DNA from: Tsukamurella spumae
Lineage (GTDB): Bacteria; Actinomycetota; Actinomycetes; Mycobacteriales; Mycobacteriaceae
Assembly (NCBI RefSeq): GCF_012396015.1
Contig: NZ_JAAXOQ010000014.1
Location: 1-64,000, forward strand
DNA length: 64,000 bases
Direction of reading: 5' to 3'
The translations under genes and the position numbers were made by a program. Shown here in pieces: positions 17,034 through 27,543 of the stretch (position 1 is its first letter; each line of letters starts with the position of its first letter). The notes below the pieces were generated by a model. The model saw only the letters and a list, made by a program, of their open reading frames with translations, was not told the origin of the DNA and ran no database searches.

Positions 17034-18302
17034 CTAACTCGGGCTGGTCGACGGTCCGCCGTCGCCCTCGGGGGCGTCGACCGTGGGCTCGGTGTCCTGC
17101 GCGGGCCGCGCGGTGGCGGACTTGCCGCTGCCGGTGGCCGCATCGGGGTCGACGTCCAGGGTGGCGCGGTAGCTGCGGTACCCGACGATGATCACGATCC
17201 AGCCGACGACCACCACGAGGACGTAGCTGATCAGCCGGTACAGCAGGGTCGCCGTGAGCGCCGAGCTGGCCGGCATCCCGGCCAGCACGAGCGCGGGGAC
17301 CAGGGCCGCCTCGACGAGCCCGAGGCCGCCCGGGATGGGGCTGACGGTGTTGACCAGCTTCGACGCGGCGTAGGCGCCGGCGAGCGCGGCGAGGCCGGGC
17401 GCGTCGCCGACGGCGTAGCAGGCGAACGCGAGGCAGGCCACGTCGGCGACCCAGTTGAACAGCGACCACCCGAAGGCCTCGGCGCCGTAGCGGCGGCTCA
17501 GCTTTACGGCCTGCAGCTGGTCGAGGATCTCCTTCCAGCGGGCGAGCCAGGTGTCCTCCGGCTTGTTGCGCAGGTCGTTGATCCACCGGATGAGCCGCGC
17601 CCCGACGACGTACAGGCCGTCCGGGTGCGAGGCCACATACTGCACCAGCACGATGAACACCACGAGCATCGCGACGGAGAACACCACCGAGTAGGGGCTG
17701 GTCTTGGCGCCGGCGAGGAGGCCGCCCGCGAGGCCGAGGACGGCGAGCCCGGCGGACATGAGCAGTCCGCTCATCACGATCTGCCAGGTCGCGACCACCG
17801 GGGAGGCGCCCCATGCCCGGGTGCGCCGGTAGACCAGTGTCGGCGCGAGCACCTGCCCGCCGGGCAGCGACTGCGACACCGAGTTGGACGCCATCTGCAG
17901 GCCCAGCGCCTGCCGCTGCGTCACGGGCACGCCCGCCGACCGCAGCAGGGTGCGCGTCACCTGGGCGAACGAGTCCATCGAGAAGAATACCGCGATGACG
18001 CAGGCGACGACCCACTCCCAGCGGATGTGCCCCAGCTCCCGCACCGATTTCGACACCGTCGGCCAGAACAGGTAGGCCTCGACCGCGAGGACGACCGCGA
18101 GGATCACCAGCAGCGTGCGCCGCGCCCACTTCCAGCGCCGCCGGTTCATCACCGGCCGCCTGCCGCCGCCCTCGGCGTCGGGGGTGATCGCTGCTGTCGC
18201 GTCGTCGGGCGTGTCCGCCCCGGCGGGACCGTCGACGTCCGCTCCCGGCTCCGCGGCCGGGTCCGGGCGATCCGCCCGGTCGGCCGATTCACCTTCGCTC
18301 AT
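17034..18302 (-). CDS. Lysylphosphatidylglycerol synthase-type transmembrane (UPF0104/YbhN-like) protein
   Basis: About 422 residues from ATG 18302. The cytoplasmic N-terminus (70 residues) is acidic and Pro/Asp-rich. The rest holds about 8 hydrophobic spans ending in IPGGLGLVEAALVPALVLAG and LLYRLISYVLVVVVGWIV. The P-G-G-x-G-x-x-E motif is the hallmark of the flippase-like membrane domain of MprF and its relatives. No lysyltransferase domain is attached; a soluble DUF2156 domain is encoded separately at 40232-41233. The position and size resemble M. tuberculosis Rv0204c. Likely a lipid transporter or flippase; cargo unknown. Divergent from the MacS-type kinase. Confidence 0.85.
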   Translation of the reverse strand: MSEGESADRADRPDPAAEPGADVDGPAGADTPDDATAAITPDAEGGGRRPVMNRRRWKWARRTLLVILAVVLAVEAYLFWPTVSKSVRELGHIRWEWVVACVIAVFFSMDSFAQVTRTLLRSAGVPVTQRQALGLQMASNSVSQSLPGGQVLAPTLVYRRTRAWGASPVVATWQIVMSGLLMSAGLAVLGLAGGLLAGAKTSPYSVVFSVAMLVVFIVLVQYVASHPDGLYVVGARLIRWINDLRNKPEDTWLARWKEILDQLQAVKLSRRYGAEAFGWSLFNWVADVACLAFACYAVGDAPGLAALAGAYAASKLVNTVSPIPGGLGLVEAALVPALVLAGMPASSALTATLLYRLISYVLVVVVGWIVIIVGYRSYRATLDVDPDAATGSGKSATARPAQDTEPTVDAPEGDGGPSTSPS

Positions 18303-18324
18303 CGGCGCCAGCCTACCCACCGGT

Positions 18325-18330
18325 TAACGT
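18325..18330 (+). promoter_or_regulatory. -10 hexamer TAACGT, leaderless start of the histidine kinase
   Basis: TAACGT then GGGCAC (six bases) then ATG 18337; no Shine-Dalgarno sequence is present. Confidence 0.5.
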
Positions 18331-18336
18331 GGGCAC

Positions 18337-19539
18337 ATGCAAGGCCTCGCTACCCGTCTGCGGCGCGTCGAGCCCGCGGACGGGGCCACCCTCGACGGTG
18401 GCGACCCGCGCGCGCCGCTGTGGCGCGGCGCACAGTGGTTCCGCGCGCTGTCGGTGCTCTACGCCGTCGGCCGGCAGGTCGACGAGGCGGACCGGTACCG
18501 GCACGTCGGCTGGAGCTGGGTGATGATCGGTGCCGTCGTGGTGGTGAGCCTGGTCGCCGGGTTCGGTTACGTGCGCGGATTCGGGCGGCACCGGTGGTTC
18601 GTGCTCGCCGAGTTCGCGGTCGCCGGGGTCCTGGCACTGGGCACCGTCTGGGTCGCCTCGCCGGCGTTCACCGCGCACAATCAGACCCTCCCGACCACGC
18701 TGTGGCTGACCAATCCCGTGGTCTCCGCGGCGATCCTGTCCGGCCCGGTCGCCGGCGTGCTCGGCGGCATCGTCATCGCCGCGATCAACGCGATCTACCG
18801 GGGCACCTTCCCCGAGACGACGCTCCGCGACGCCAACTATCCCGTCTTCATGGCGGTGGGCCTCGGGATCGGCGTGGCGGCACGCGTGGCCATCCGCTCC
18901 CAGGAGCAACTGCGCGCGGCCGAGCGCGTCGCCGCCGAGGCCCGCGCCCGGGAGCGCCTGGCCCGGGAGGTGCACGACGGGGTGCTGCAGGCCCTCGCCT
19001 TCCTGTCCCGACGGTGCGCCGCCCTCGGCGGTCCCGGCACGGAGCTGGGTGCGTTGGGCGAGCTCGCCGCGCAGCAGGAACGGGCGCTGCGGCGCCTGAT
19101 CGCCGAGACGCCGGGAGGCACCGTCGAACCGGGGACCGCCGCCGACGGCGACCTGGTGGACCTGCGCGAGCTGCTGCGGCCGCTGGCGTCGTCGGCGGTG
19201 ACCCTCGCCGAGCCCGGCGGGGCCGTGATGCTGCCCGCCCCGACCGCGGCGGAGGTGACCGCGGCGGTGCGCAACGCCCTGGAGAACACCCTCCGGCACG
19301 CCGGTCCCGCGGCGCGGTCCTACCTCCTGCTCGAGGACGTGGGTGACGCGGTCCTGGTCACCGTGCGCGACGACGGTGCCGGCATCGCGCCGGGACGGCT
19401 CGACGCGGCGCGTGCCGAGGGCAGGCTGGGGGTGGCGGAGTCGATCGTCGGACGGATGCGTGAGCTGGGCGGACGCGCGGAGTTGACGACCGGCGTGGAT
19501 GAGGGAGTGGAATGGGAGCTATGGATACCCCGGATGTAG
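18337..19539 (+). CDS. MacS-type sensor histidine kinase
   Basis: 400 residues. Residues 55-185 contain about four membrane spans (WVMIGAVVVVSLVAGFGYV, FVLAEFAVAGVLALGTVWV, AAILSGPVAGVLGGIVIA, VFMAVGLGIGVAARVAI). A linker and a HisKA_3 phosphoacceptor follow, with H213 in LAREVHDGVLQAL. The ATPase domain carries the N-box AAVRNALENTLRHAG and the G-box DDGAGIAPG. The layout matches the MacS family that partners LuxR-type regulators in mycolic-acid bacteria. The signal is unknown. It overlaps the response regulator by 28 bases, so the pair is translationally coupled. Confidence 0.9.
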   Translation: MQGLATRLRRVEPADGATLDGGDPRAPLWRGAQWFRALSVLYAVGRQVDEADRYRHVGWSWVMIGAVVVVSLVAGFGYVRGFGRHRWFVLAEFAVAGVLALGTVWVASPAFTAHNQTLPTTLWLTNPVVSAAILSGPVAGVLGGIVIAAINAIYRGTFPETTLRDANYPVFMAVGLGIGVAARVAIRSQEQLRAAERVAAEARARERLAREVHDGVLQALAFLSRRCAALGGPGTELGALGELAAQQERALRRLIAETPGGTVEPGTAADGDLVDLRELLRPLASSAVTLAEPGGAVMLPAPTAAEVTAAVRNALENTLRHAGPAARSYLLLEDVGDAVLVTVRDDGAGIAPGRLDAARAEGRLGVAESIVGRMRELGGRAELTTGVDEGVEWELWIPRM

Positions 19540-20186
19540 CCGCGAACGCGGACGTCTCCGTGCTGGTGGTGGACGACCACCCGATGTGGCGCGATGCCGT
19601 CGCGCGCGACCTCGAGGCCCGGGGCTTCGTCGTCGCGGGCACGGCGGACTCGGTGGCGGCGGCGGGGCGGATCGCGGGTGCGGTGCAGCCGCGGGTCGTG
19701 CTGATGGACATGTCGCTGCCCGACGGCGACGGCGCCGCGGGTACCGCGCTGGTGCTCGCCGCGGCGCCGCAGGCCCAGGTGCTGATCCTGTCCGCGTCGG
19801 ACGAGCGTGACGACGTGGTCGAGGCCGTGAAGGCCGGGGCCTGCGGCTACCTGGTCAAGAGCGCCTCGGCGGAGGAACTGGTCGCGGCCGTGCACGCCAC
19901 CGCCGCGGGGCAGCCGGTGTTCACGCCCGGTCTCGCCGGGCTGGTGCTGGGCGAGTTCCGGCGGATGGCCGCCGCGCCGGAGCCGACCCCCGCCGCGGCG
20001 CTCACGCCGCGGGAGACCGAGGTGCTGCGTCTGGTCGCGAAGGGCCTGTCCGCCAAGCAGATCGCCACCCGGTTGCACCTGAGCCACCGCACCGTCGAGA
20101 ACCATGTGCAGGCCACGCTCCGCAAGCTCCAGCTCGGTAACCGCGTGGAACTGGCCCGCTACGCGTTGGAGAACGGGCTGGACTGA
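19512..20186 (+). CDS. LuxR-family response regulator
   Basis: 224 residues. The receiver domain has the acidic pair VVDDHP, phosphoacceptor D66 in VVLMDMSLPDGDG, and K in GYLVKSAS. The C-terminal LuxR helix-turn-helix is LTPRETEVLRLVAKGLSAKQ followed by HLSHRTVENHVQATLRKL. The start codon lies inside the kinase gene, with GAGGGAG five bases upstream. It should be the cognate partner of the MacS-type kinase. Targets cannot be read from the sequence. Confidence 0.93.
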   Translation: MGAMDTPDVAANADVSVLVVDDHPMWRDAVARDLEARGFVVAGTADSVAAAGRIAGAVQPRVVLMDMSLPDGDGAAGTALVLAAAPQAQVLILSASDERDDVVEAVKAGACGYLVKSASAEELVAAVHATAAGQPVFTPGLAGLVLGEFRRMAAAPEPTPAAALTPRETEVLRLVAKGLSAKQIATRLHLSHRTVENHVQATLRKLQLGNRVELARYALENGLD

Positions 20187-20227
20187 GCGCCTCGCGGCCG
20201 GGCCTCGCGCCCGGGCGGGGGAGCGAG

Positions 20228-20312
20228 GGTTTCGGCAGCGCGCTGCCGATGTTCGTGGACGCTGCCGATGGCCGGCAGCGCCCACGGGTTTGCGCAGCAC
20301 GCTGCCGAAACC
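20228..20312. repeat. Cluster of nested CGGCAGCG/CGCTGCCG palindromes
   Basis: Between the convergent response-regulator and copper-ATPase genes the octamer CGGCAGCG or its complement occurs five times: 20233, 20241, 20260, 20273 and 20300, plus a degenerate copy near 20292. The first two make an 18-bp perfect palindrome (20232-20249). The third and fourth form a hairpin with a 5-base loop. GGTTTCGGCAGCG (20228) and CGCTGCCGAAACC (20300) form an outer 13-bp inverted repeat. Most likely a compound bidirectional terminator or a repetitive extragenic palindrome. Confidence 0.75.
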
Positions 20313-20349
20313 ACACCGCCGACGGCCGTCGAATCGCCGATGCGCCCGG

Positions 20350-22548
20350 TCAGCGGCCCAGGATCTTCGCGGTCACCGCCTGCGGCCGCAGGTCCAGGCG
20401 GCGCAGGAGCTGCGCGTTGAGCGCCACCACGACCGTCGAGAGCGACATCAGGATCGCGCCCACCGACATGGGCAGCACGAACCCGATCGGCGCGAGCACG
20501 CCCGCCGCGAGCGGCACGGAGATCAGGTTGTACCCCGCCGCCCACCAGAGGTTCTGCTGCATCTTGCGGTACGAGGCCCGCGACAGCTCGATCACCGACA
20601 GCACCGACCGGGGGTCGTCGCTCGCGAGGATCACGCCGGCGGAGGCGATCGCCACGTCCGTACCCGCGCCGATGGCCAGTCCCACGTCCGCCTGGGCCAG
20701 CGCCGGTGCGTCGTTGACGCCGTCGCCGACCATCGCGACCCGCCTGCCCTCGTGTTGCAGCTCGGCGACCTTGGCCGCCTTGTCCTCCGGTCGCACGCCG
20801 GCGAAGACGCGGTCGATCCCCAGGTCGTCCGCGACGGTGCGGGCCACGGCCTCCGCGTCGCCGGTGATCATGACGACCTGGATCCCCAGGGCGTGCAGCG
20901 CGTCCACGGCCTCGCGGGACTCCGGCCGCACCTCGTCCGCCAGCGCCAGCGCGCCGCGCACCGCACCGTCGCGCAGGACGTGGAGGATGATCGCGCCGCG
21001 CTCACGCCAGGCATCGACGACGGGGAGCTCCTGTGCGCCTTCCTCGGCCAGCAGATGCGGCCCGCCGACGCGGACCGTCGCACCGTCGACGGTCGCCGTG
21101 ACCCCCACGGCCGGAGAGCTGCTGAAGTCGGACGCGGCGGGCACCGTCAGGCCGCGGTCCGCGGCGGCGCGGACGATGGCGCGGGCCAGGGGATGCTCGC
21201 TGTCGGCCTCCGCGGCCGCGGCGAGGGTCAGGAGCGCGTCCTCGTCGCCGGTCACGGCACTGACCTCGGTGACGGTCGGCTCGCCCTTGGTGAGGGTGCC
21301 GGTCTTGTCGAACAGCACGGCGTCGACGGTGCGCATGCTCTCCAGGGACAGCCGGTCCTTCACCAGCACACCCCCCTTGGCGGCGCGCTCGGTGGCGATG
21401 CTGACCACCAGCGGGATCGCCAGCCCCAGCGCGTGGGGGCACGCGATCACCAGCACCGTGATGGTGCGGACCACGGCGTCGTCCGGCATCCCGAGCGCCG
21501 ACCACACCACGGCGGTGATCGCCGCTGCGCCGAGGGCGAACCAGAAGAGCCAGCCCGCGGCGCGGTCGGCCAGCCGCTGCGCGCGGGAGCTGGAGTTCTG
21601 GGCCTGGGCCACGAGCCGGCCGATGCCGGCGAGCGCGGTGTCGTCGCCGATCGCCGTGACCCGCACCCGCAGACCGGAATCGGTGGCGACGGTGCCGGCG
21701 GTGACGGGGTCGCCGACGGTCCGCTCGACCGTGCGGGACTCGCCGGTGATCATCGACTCGTCGAGCGCCGCAGTGCCGTCCACGACGACGCCGTCCGCGG
21801 GCACGGAGCCGCCGGGGCGCACCACCACGACATCGCCCACGCGCAGCTCCGACGGTGCCACCGTCACCGTGCCCGCGCCCTCCACGCGCTCCGCCTCGTC
21901 GGGGAGGAGCGCGGCGAGCGAGTCCAGCGCGGAGGTGGTCTGCGCGAGCGAGCGCATCTCGATCCAGTGGCCCAGCAACATGATCACGATGAGAAGCGCC
22001 AGCTCCCACCAGAAGTCGAGCTCGTGGTCGAGGACACCCAGCGAGGCTCCCCAGGACGCGACGAAGGCGACGGTGATCGCCAGCCCGATCAGCAGCATCA
22101 TGCCGGGCCTGCGGGAACTGATCTCCGAGACTGCCCCGGTGAGGAAGGGCTTGCCGCCCCACACGTACATCACGGTGCCGAGGATCGGTGAGATCCACTG
22201 CAGCCCGGGGAGATCCGGGAGGGTGTAGCCGATGATCATGGCGAACATACTCGACAGTGCGACCGTCGGGACGGCGAGCGCCAGCATGATCCAGAACAAT
22301 CGGCGGAACTGCGCGACGTGGTCGCCGTGCCCGCCGTGCCCGCCGTGGTTCATTCCGGGCATCGCCGCCATGTCGTGCCCCGCGTGCCCCGCCATGTCAT
22401 GCCCCGCCATGTCATGCCCGGACATGTCATGCCCGGACATGTCATGCCCGGACATGTCGTGCCCGGACATGTCGTGCTCCGCGTGTCCGACCATGGCGTG
22501 GGCACCGTGCTCGGCGTGCGAGTCGAGGTGCGTCCGATCGTGCTCCAT
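20350..22548 (-). CDS. copB: Copper-translocating P-type ATPase, CopB (CPH) type
   Basis: 732 residues from ATG 22548. The first 75 residues are a His/Met-rich metal-collecting tail with six HDMSG/HDMAG pentapeptides, then GMNHGGHGGHGDH. Eight membrane spans follow the P1B pattern. The transport motif is C370-P-H372 rather than CPC, the mark of CopB-like P1B-3 pumps (Cu2+ or Cu+/Ag+). D414 in DKTGTLT is phosphorylated, SEHPLARAI is the HP loop of the nucleotide-binding domain, and MVGDGVNDAPALA is the hinge. There is no N-terminal heavy-metal-associated CxxC domain. It exports copper across the cytoplasmic membrane and is probably controlled by a CsoR-type repressor. Confidence 0.93.
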   Translation of the reverse strand: MEHDRTHLDSHAEHGAHAMVGHAEHDMSGHDMSGHDMSGHDMSGHDMAGHDMAGHAGHDMAAMPGMNHGGHGGHGDHVAQFRRLFWIMLALAVPTVALSSMFAMIIGYTLPDLPGLQWISPILGTVMYVWGGKPFLTGAVSEISSRRPGMMLLIGLAITVAFVASWGASLGVLDHELDFWWELALLIVIMLLGHWIEMRSLAQTTSALDSLAALLPDEAERVEGAGTVTVAPSELRVGDVVVVRPGGSVPADGVVVDGTAALDESMITGESRTVERTVGDPVTAGTVATDSGLRVRVTAIGDDTALAGIGRLVAQAQNSSSRAQRLADRAAGWLFWFALGAAAITAVVWSALGMPDDAVVRTITVLVIACPHALGLAIPLVVSIATERAAKGGVLVKDRLSLESMRTVDAVLFDKTGTLTKGEPTVTEVSAVTGDEDALLTLAAAAEADSEHPLARAIVRAAADRGLTVPAASDFSSSPAVGVTATVDGATVRVGGPHLLAEEGAQELPVVDAWRERGAIILHVLRDGAVRGALALADEVRPESREAVDALHALGIQVVMITGDAEAVARTVADDLGIDRVFAGVRPEDKAAKVAELQHEGRRVAMVGDGVNDAPALAQADVGLAIGAGTDVAIASAGVILASDDPRSVLSVIELSRASYRKMQQNLWWAAGYNLISVPLAAGVLAPIGFVLPMSVGAILMSLSTVVVALNAQLLRRLDLRPQAVTAKILGR
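22391..22480 (-). repeat. Six 15-bp tandem repeats encoding HDM(S/A)G
   Basis: Units begin at 22391, 22406, 22421, 22436, 22451 and 22466 (for example GACATGTCATGCCCG), with only a few differences between them. They encode the copper-binding pentapeptides at the CopB N-terminus. The near identity at DNA level means the copy number can change by slippage. Confidence 0.85.
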
Positions 22549-22554
22549 GGCACG

Positions 22555-22575
22555 ACCATATACCCCCATGGGGTA
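22555..22575 (-). promoter_or_regulatory. copB promoter: TATGGT -10 abutting a CsoR-like operator
   Basis: On the minus strand TATGGT (22560-22555) lies six bases before ATG 22548, so the message is likely leaderless. Immediately upstream, TACCCC-CAT-GGGGTA (22561-22575) is a perfect palindrome of the form bound by CsoR copper sensors (G/C-tract arms flanked by TA). Its place between the -35 and -10 regions suits repression relieved by copper. No csoR gene is present in the window. Confidence 0.65.
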
Positions 22576-24141
22576 CCTTTCAAGAGGTGCGGGTCGCCAC
22601 GGATGCCGATCGCGTCGGCCGGTCGATCGACGGGGTGCGACCATGGACTCGGCATCGTCGTCGGTCGCGCGGGTGGCCCCGGGAGAGGTGGTTGTGCGTG
22701 AGACTGCGCCGGAAGGACACCGCACCGGATCGCGCCGCCGGTCACGACGATCACGGCGACCCGGGTGGCTCGACGCAGCGCGTGGCCCTGGCCTCACCGC
22801 CCGGCCGGTGGCTGGTGGCCGTCGCGGTCCTCGGCTCCGGCGTCGCCTTCCTCGACGGCTCGGTGGTCAACGTGGCGCTGCCCGCGATCGGGCGGGACCT
22901 CGGCGGCGGACTGTCGATGCTGCAATGGGTGCTCGACGGGTACCTGCTCACCCTGAGCGCGCTGCTCCTGCTTGGCGGAGCGCTCGGCGACAGGTACGAC
23001 CGGCGCACCGTCTTCCTGGCCGGCCTGGCGGTGTTCACGCTCGCGTCCGTCGCGTGCGGGCTCGCTCCGACCGGCGAGATCCTGATCGGCGCGCGCGTGG
23101 TCCAGGGCATCGGCGGCGCGCTCCTCGTGCCCAACAGCCTCGCACTGATCGACACCGTGATCCGCGCCGAGGACCGGGGCCGGGCGATCGGCGTGTGGGC
23201 CGGGTTGAGCGGCGTCTCGTCCGCGATCGGGCCGTTCGTCGGAGGCTGGCTCGTCGATTCCGCGTCCTGGCGCTGGGTGTTCCTCATCAACGTGCCGCTC
23301 GCCGCGGCGGCCCTGGTCCTGACGGTCCGCCACGTCCCCCGGATCCGCGCGACGAGGGTGCGCGGCGGGCTCGACATCGCCGGCGCCTCCTGCATCACGC
23401 TCGGCCTGGCCGGTGTGACCTTCGCGATGATCGAGGCCCCGGTGCAGGGCTGGACGCCGATCGTCCTGCTCGCCCTCGCGATCGGGCTGGCGGCCGTCGC
23501 GGCGTTCCCGGTCGTCGAACACCGCGCCGAGGACCCGCTCGTACCGCTGCACCTGTTCCGGTCGGCGCGGTTCAGCGGCACGAACATCGTCACCCTCGCG
23601 GTGTACACCGGGCTGGGCGGCGCGCTGTTCCTGCTGTCGCTGCACCTGCAGACGAACCTCGGCTACTCGGCGCTGGAGGCCGGGCTGGCCTTCATCCCCT
23701 TCACCATCGTCATGGCGCTCCTGTCCGGGCGGATCGGCGCGCTCGCGCAGCGGACCGGCCCGCGCGCCTGGATGACCGCCGGACCCATGGTCGCCGGGGC
23801 GGGCCTGGCCCTGCTGGTCCGGGTGGTTCCCGGCGCGGGGTACTGGGGTGGGGTGCTCCCGGGCGTCCTCGTCTTCGGGCTGGGCATGGCCATGACGGTC
23901 GCGCCGCTCACCTCGACGGTGCTGGACGCGGTCCCCGCCGACTACGTCGGAGCCGCCTCCGGGGCCAACAACGCGATATCGCGGTTCGCGGGTCTGCTCG
24001 CCGTGGCCGTCCTGCCGCTCGCGGTGGGCATCACCGACCCGAGCGGCGACTCGCTCGCGGGCGGCTTCGCGCGCGCGATGCTGGTCTCCGCCGCGCTCTG
24101 CGTGATCGGCGGCGTCGTCGCGCTCGTGTCGCTACGCCCGG

Positions 24142-25578
<1,437 letters not shown>

Positions 25579-25648
25579 GCGTCGATCGTCGCGCACCGTC
25601 GGCGATCGAAGGGCCGTTTGCGGGATACGGACCGGGCCCGACGGTGCG

Positions 25649-26308
25649 CTACCGCTCGGTCGGACGGTACGAGGCCAGCCCCAGGGCGACGACGGTGAGC
25701 TGTCGGGAGGTCCGGTCGACGAGCTCGGCCTCGTCGCGGGTGTTGCGCGCGTCGATCCGCACGAGCTCGGCGACGAAGCCCAGCATGATCGTCACGTAGA
25801 GGTCTGCCACCATGTCGAGGTCCTCGACGCTCCAGTCGCTCAGCGGAGGAATCCGGGACAGGTCGTGGGTGAGCTCCTTGGCGAACAGCCGCAGTTCGAC
25901 GTCGATCGCCCGCTGCAGCTCCGGGGAGCCGCCGTACCGCTCGCGGACCAGGAACTGGAACTCCGCATCGTTGCTGCGGGCCTGCTTCGCGACGATCCGG
26001 ATGGCCTCGGGGCCGCTGGGCGCGACGCCCTCGCGCCGACCCTCGCGGAGCATGCGGCGCAGCACGCGCATCGCGTCCTCGACCAGGGTGACGCCGAGAT
26101 CGTCCATGGAGGCGAAGTGGCGGTAGAAGGCGGTGGGCACCACGCCCGCGGCCTTGGCCACCTCGCGCAGCGACAGGCTCGCGAACGAGCGTTCACCGGC
26201 CAGGGCCAGCGCCTCGTCGAGCAGGGCCTGCCGCGTGCGCTCCTTGGCCTCCGCCCGCGACGGCCCCGGGGTGTGCCGTTCGACGGCGCGCGGGGTCGGT
26301 CTGGGCAT
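25649..26308 (-). CDS. TetR-family regulator of the desaturase operon
   Basis: 219 residues. The helix-turn-helix is at about 20-67: ALLDEALALAGERSFASLSL followed by REVAKAAGVVPTAFYRHF. The C-terminal domain (about 90-215) is helical with VADLYVTIMLGFVAELVRI. The start is ATG 26308, preceded on the minus strand by TAGACT and seven bases, a leaderless arrangement. It is divergent from a ferredoxin reductase/stearoyl desaturase pair, and an 18-bp palindrome lies in the gap. This is the same layout as the acyl-CoA-responsive DesT regulator of desaturase genes in Pseudomonas, though homology to DesT itself is not claimed. Confidence 0.87.
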   Translation of the reverse strand: MPRPTPRAVERHTPGPSRAEAKERTRQALLDEALALAGERSFASLSLREVAKAAGVVPTAFYRHFASMDDLGVTLVEDAMRVLRRMLREGRREGVAPSGPEAIRIVAKQARSNDAEFQFLVRERYGGSPELQRAIDVELRLFAKELTHDLSRIPPLSDWSVEDLDMVADLYVTIMLGFVAELVRIDARNTRDEAELVDRTSRQLTVVALGLASYRPTER

Positions 26309-26315
26309 GGGTTCG

Positions 26316-26321
26316 AGTCTA
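26316..26321 (-). promoter_or_regulatory. -10 hexamer TAGACT, leaderless start of the TetR gene
   Basis: On the minus strand TAGACT is followed by CGAACCC and then ATG 26308. Confidence 0.5.
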
Positions 26322-26379
26322 TCGCCCCTGCGTCGGGACGCCGCCGTGGAGGCTGTGGCCGAGGTCACCGAACAACTTC

Positions 26380-26431
26380 TTGACGAGGAACGGACAGCTA
26401 CGTGCATACTGTGAGTGTACAAGCGTGCACT
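26380..26431 (+). promoter_or_regulatory. Desaturase operon promoter with palindromic operator
   Basis: TTGACG (26380-26385) and CATACT (26405-26410) make a plausible -35/-10 pair with a long 19-base spacer. Directly after the -10, AGTGTAC-AAGC-GTGCACT (26414-26431) is an inverted repeat matching at 6 of 7 positions, placed at the expected transcription start, where a TetR dimer would block initiation. Confidence 0.5.
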
Positions 26432-26449
26432 GAACGGAGAAACACAGCC

Positions 26450-27511
26450 ATGAGCCGCTTCACCCGATTCGCCGGCAATGTCATCGAGGCCGTGCTGACC
26501 CCGCACGCCGTGGACCGCTACCTCGAGCTCGTGGACCCGATGGTCACCTGGACCGAGATCCGTGGTCGCGTCACGGCCGTCAGCCGCCGCACGGACCGCA
26601 CCGTCACCTTCAGCGTGACCCCCACTCGCCAGTTCGAGGGCTTCCAGGCCGGACAGTTCATCCAGGTCAGCGTCGTGATCGACGGTGTCCGTCAGACCCG
26701 CTGCTTCTCGCCCGCGAGCTCGCAGCACCACGCGGGGGACCTCGAGTTCACGGTGACCGCCGACGCCGACGGGCACGTCAGCAAGCACCTCCGCGAGAAC
26801 CTCGCGGTGGGCGACGTGCTCGGCCTCACGCCGGCGGGCGGCACCTTCACCCTGCCCGGAACGCCCGGTGACCGCCCCGCGAGCATCCGCCTCATCAGCG
26901 GCGGAAGCGGCATCACACCCGTTCTCTCGATCCTGCGCACGCTCGTCGATGAGAACTACGGGGGTGAGGTCGCGCTCCTGCACTTCTGCCGGGACTCGGC
27001 GGACAACCCGTACCGCGCCGAGCTGGAGCGACTCGCCCGGTTCGGCACCGTGTCGGTGACCTACGTGTACACCCGCGCGGGCGGCCGGCACCTCGGCGCC
27101 GAGCACATCGGGCAGCTCGAGGGCTACGGCGACATCGGCCTCGCGTGCGGTCCCGCGTCGCTGCTGGAGGCCGCGAAACAGCTGTACACCGATGCCGGCG
27201 TCGAGCTCCGCGTCGAGGAGTTCACCCCGCCGGTGGTGTCGGCACCGTCGGGCGAGGCGACCGGAACCCTGCGCTTCACGGAAGCGGGCACCGAGGTCGA
27301 CAACGACGGCCGCACCATCCTCGATCAGGCCGAGTCCTCCGGCCTGTTCCCCGAGAGCGGCTGCCGGATGGGCATCTGCTTCTCCTGCACCGCCGTGCGC
27401 AAGTCCGGCTGCACCACCAACGTGCTCACCGGCGAGACGGACACCGAACCCGACCAGCACATCCAGCTCTGCATCAGCGCGCCCGTCGGCGACGTCGAGA
27501 TCGCGCTCTAG
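26450..27511 (+). CDS. Ferredoxin reductase component of an acyl desaturase
   Basis: 353 residues from ATG 26450 (GGAGA about ten bases upstream). Domains in order: FAD-binding beta barrel (about 35-135, with RCFSPASS as the RxYS-type FAD motif), NAD(P) Rossmann domain (ISGGSGITPVLSILRTL at about 150), and C-terminal plant-type 2Fe-2S ferredoxin (about 270-353) with cysteines in GCRMGICFSC, SGCTTN and HIQLCIS. This matches Rv3230c, the electron donor of DesA3. It moves electrons from NADPH through FAD and the 2Fe-2S cluster to the diiron desaturase encoded 32 bases downstream. Confidence 0.93.
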   Translation: MSRFTRFAGNVIEAVLTPHAVDRYLELVDPMVTWTEIRGRVTAVSRRTDRTVTFSVTPTRQFEGFQAGQFIQVSVVIDGVRQTRCFSPASSQHHAGDLEFTVTADADGHVSKHLRENLAVGDVLGLTPAGGTFTLPGTPGDRPASIRLISGGSGITPVLSILRTLVDENYGGEVALLHFCRDSADNPYRAELERLARFGTVSVTYVYTRAGGRHLGAEHIGQLEGYGDIGLACGPASLLEAAKQLYTDAGVELRVEEFTPPVVSAPSGEATGTLRFTEAGTEVDNDGRTILDQAESSGLFPESGCRMGICFSCTAVRKSGCTTNVLTGETDTEPDQHIQLCISAPVGDVEIAL

Positions 27512-27543
27512 CCGCACCACACAGATTTCAAGGGGAGAACACC

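Noticed and set aside
16992-19346. Long plus-strand open frame across the membrane protein and histidine kinase genes
   Set aside because: Low-complexity Arg/Gly translation; it covers two genes with clear motifs in other frames.
22391-22480. CRISPR-like direct repeats
   Set aside because: The units are 15 bp, contiguous without spacers, and encode in-frame copper-binding pentapeptides.
22587-22697. Upstream start for the MFS transporter
   Set aside because: The extra 37 residues are Arg-rich with no hydrophobic pattern, whereas GTG 22698 has GGGAGAGG in front.
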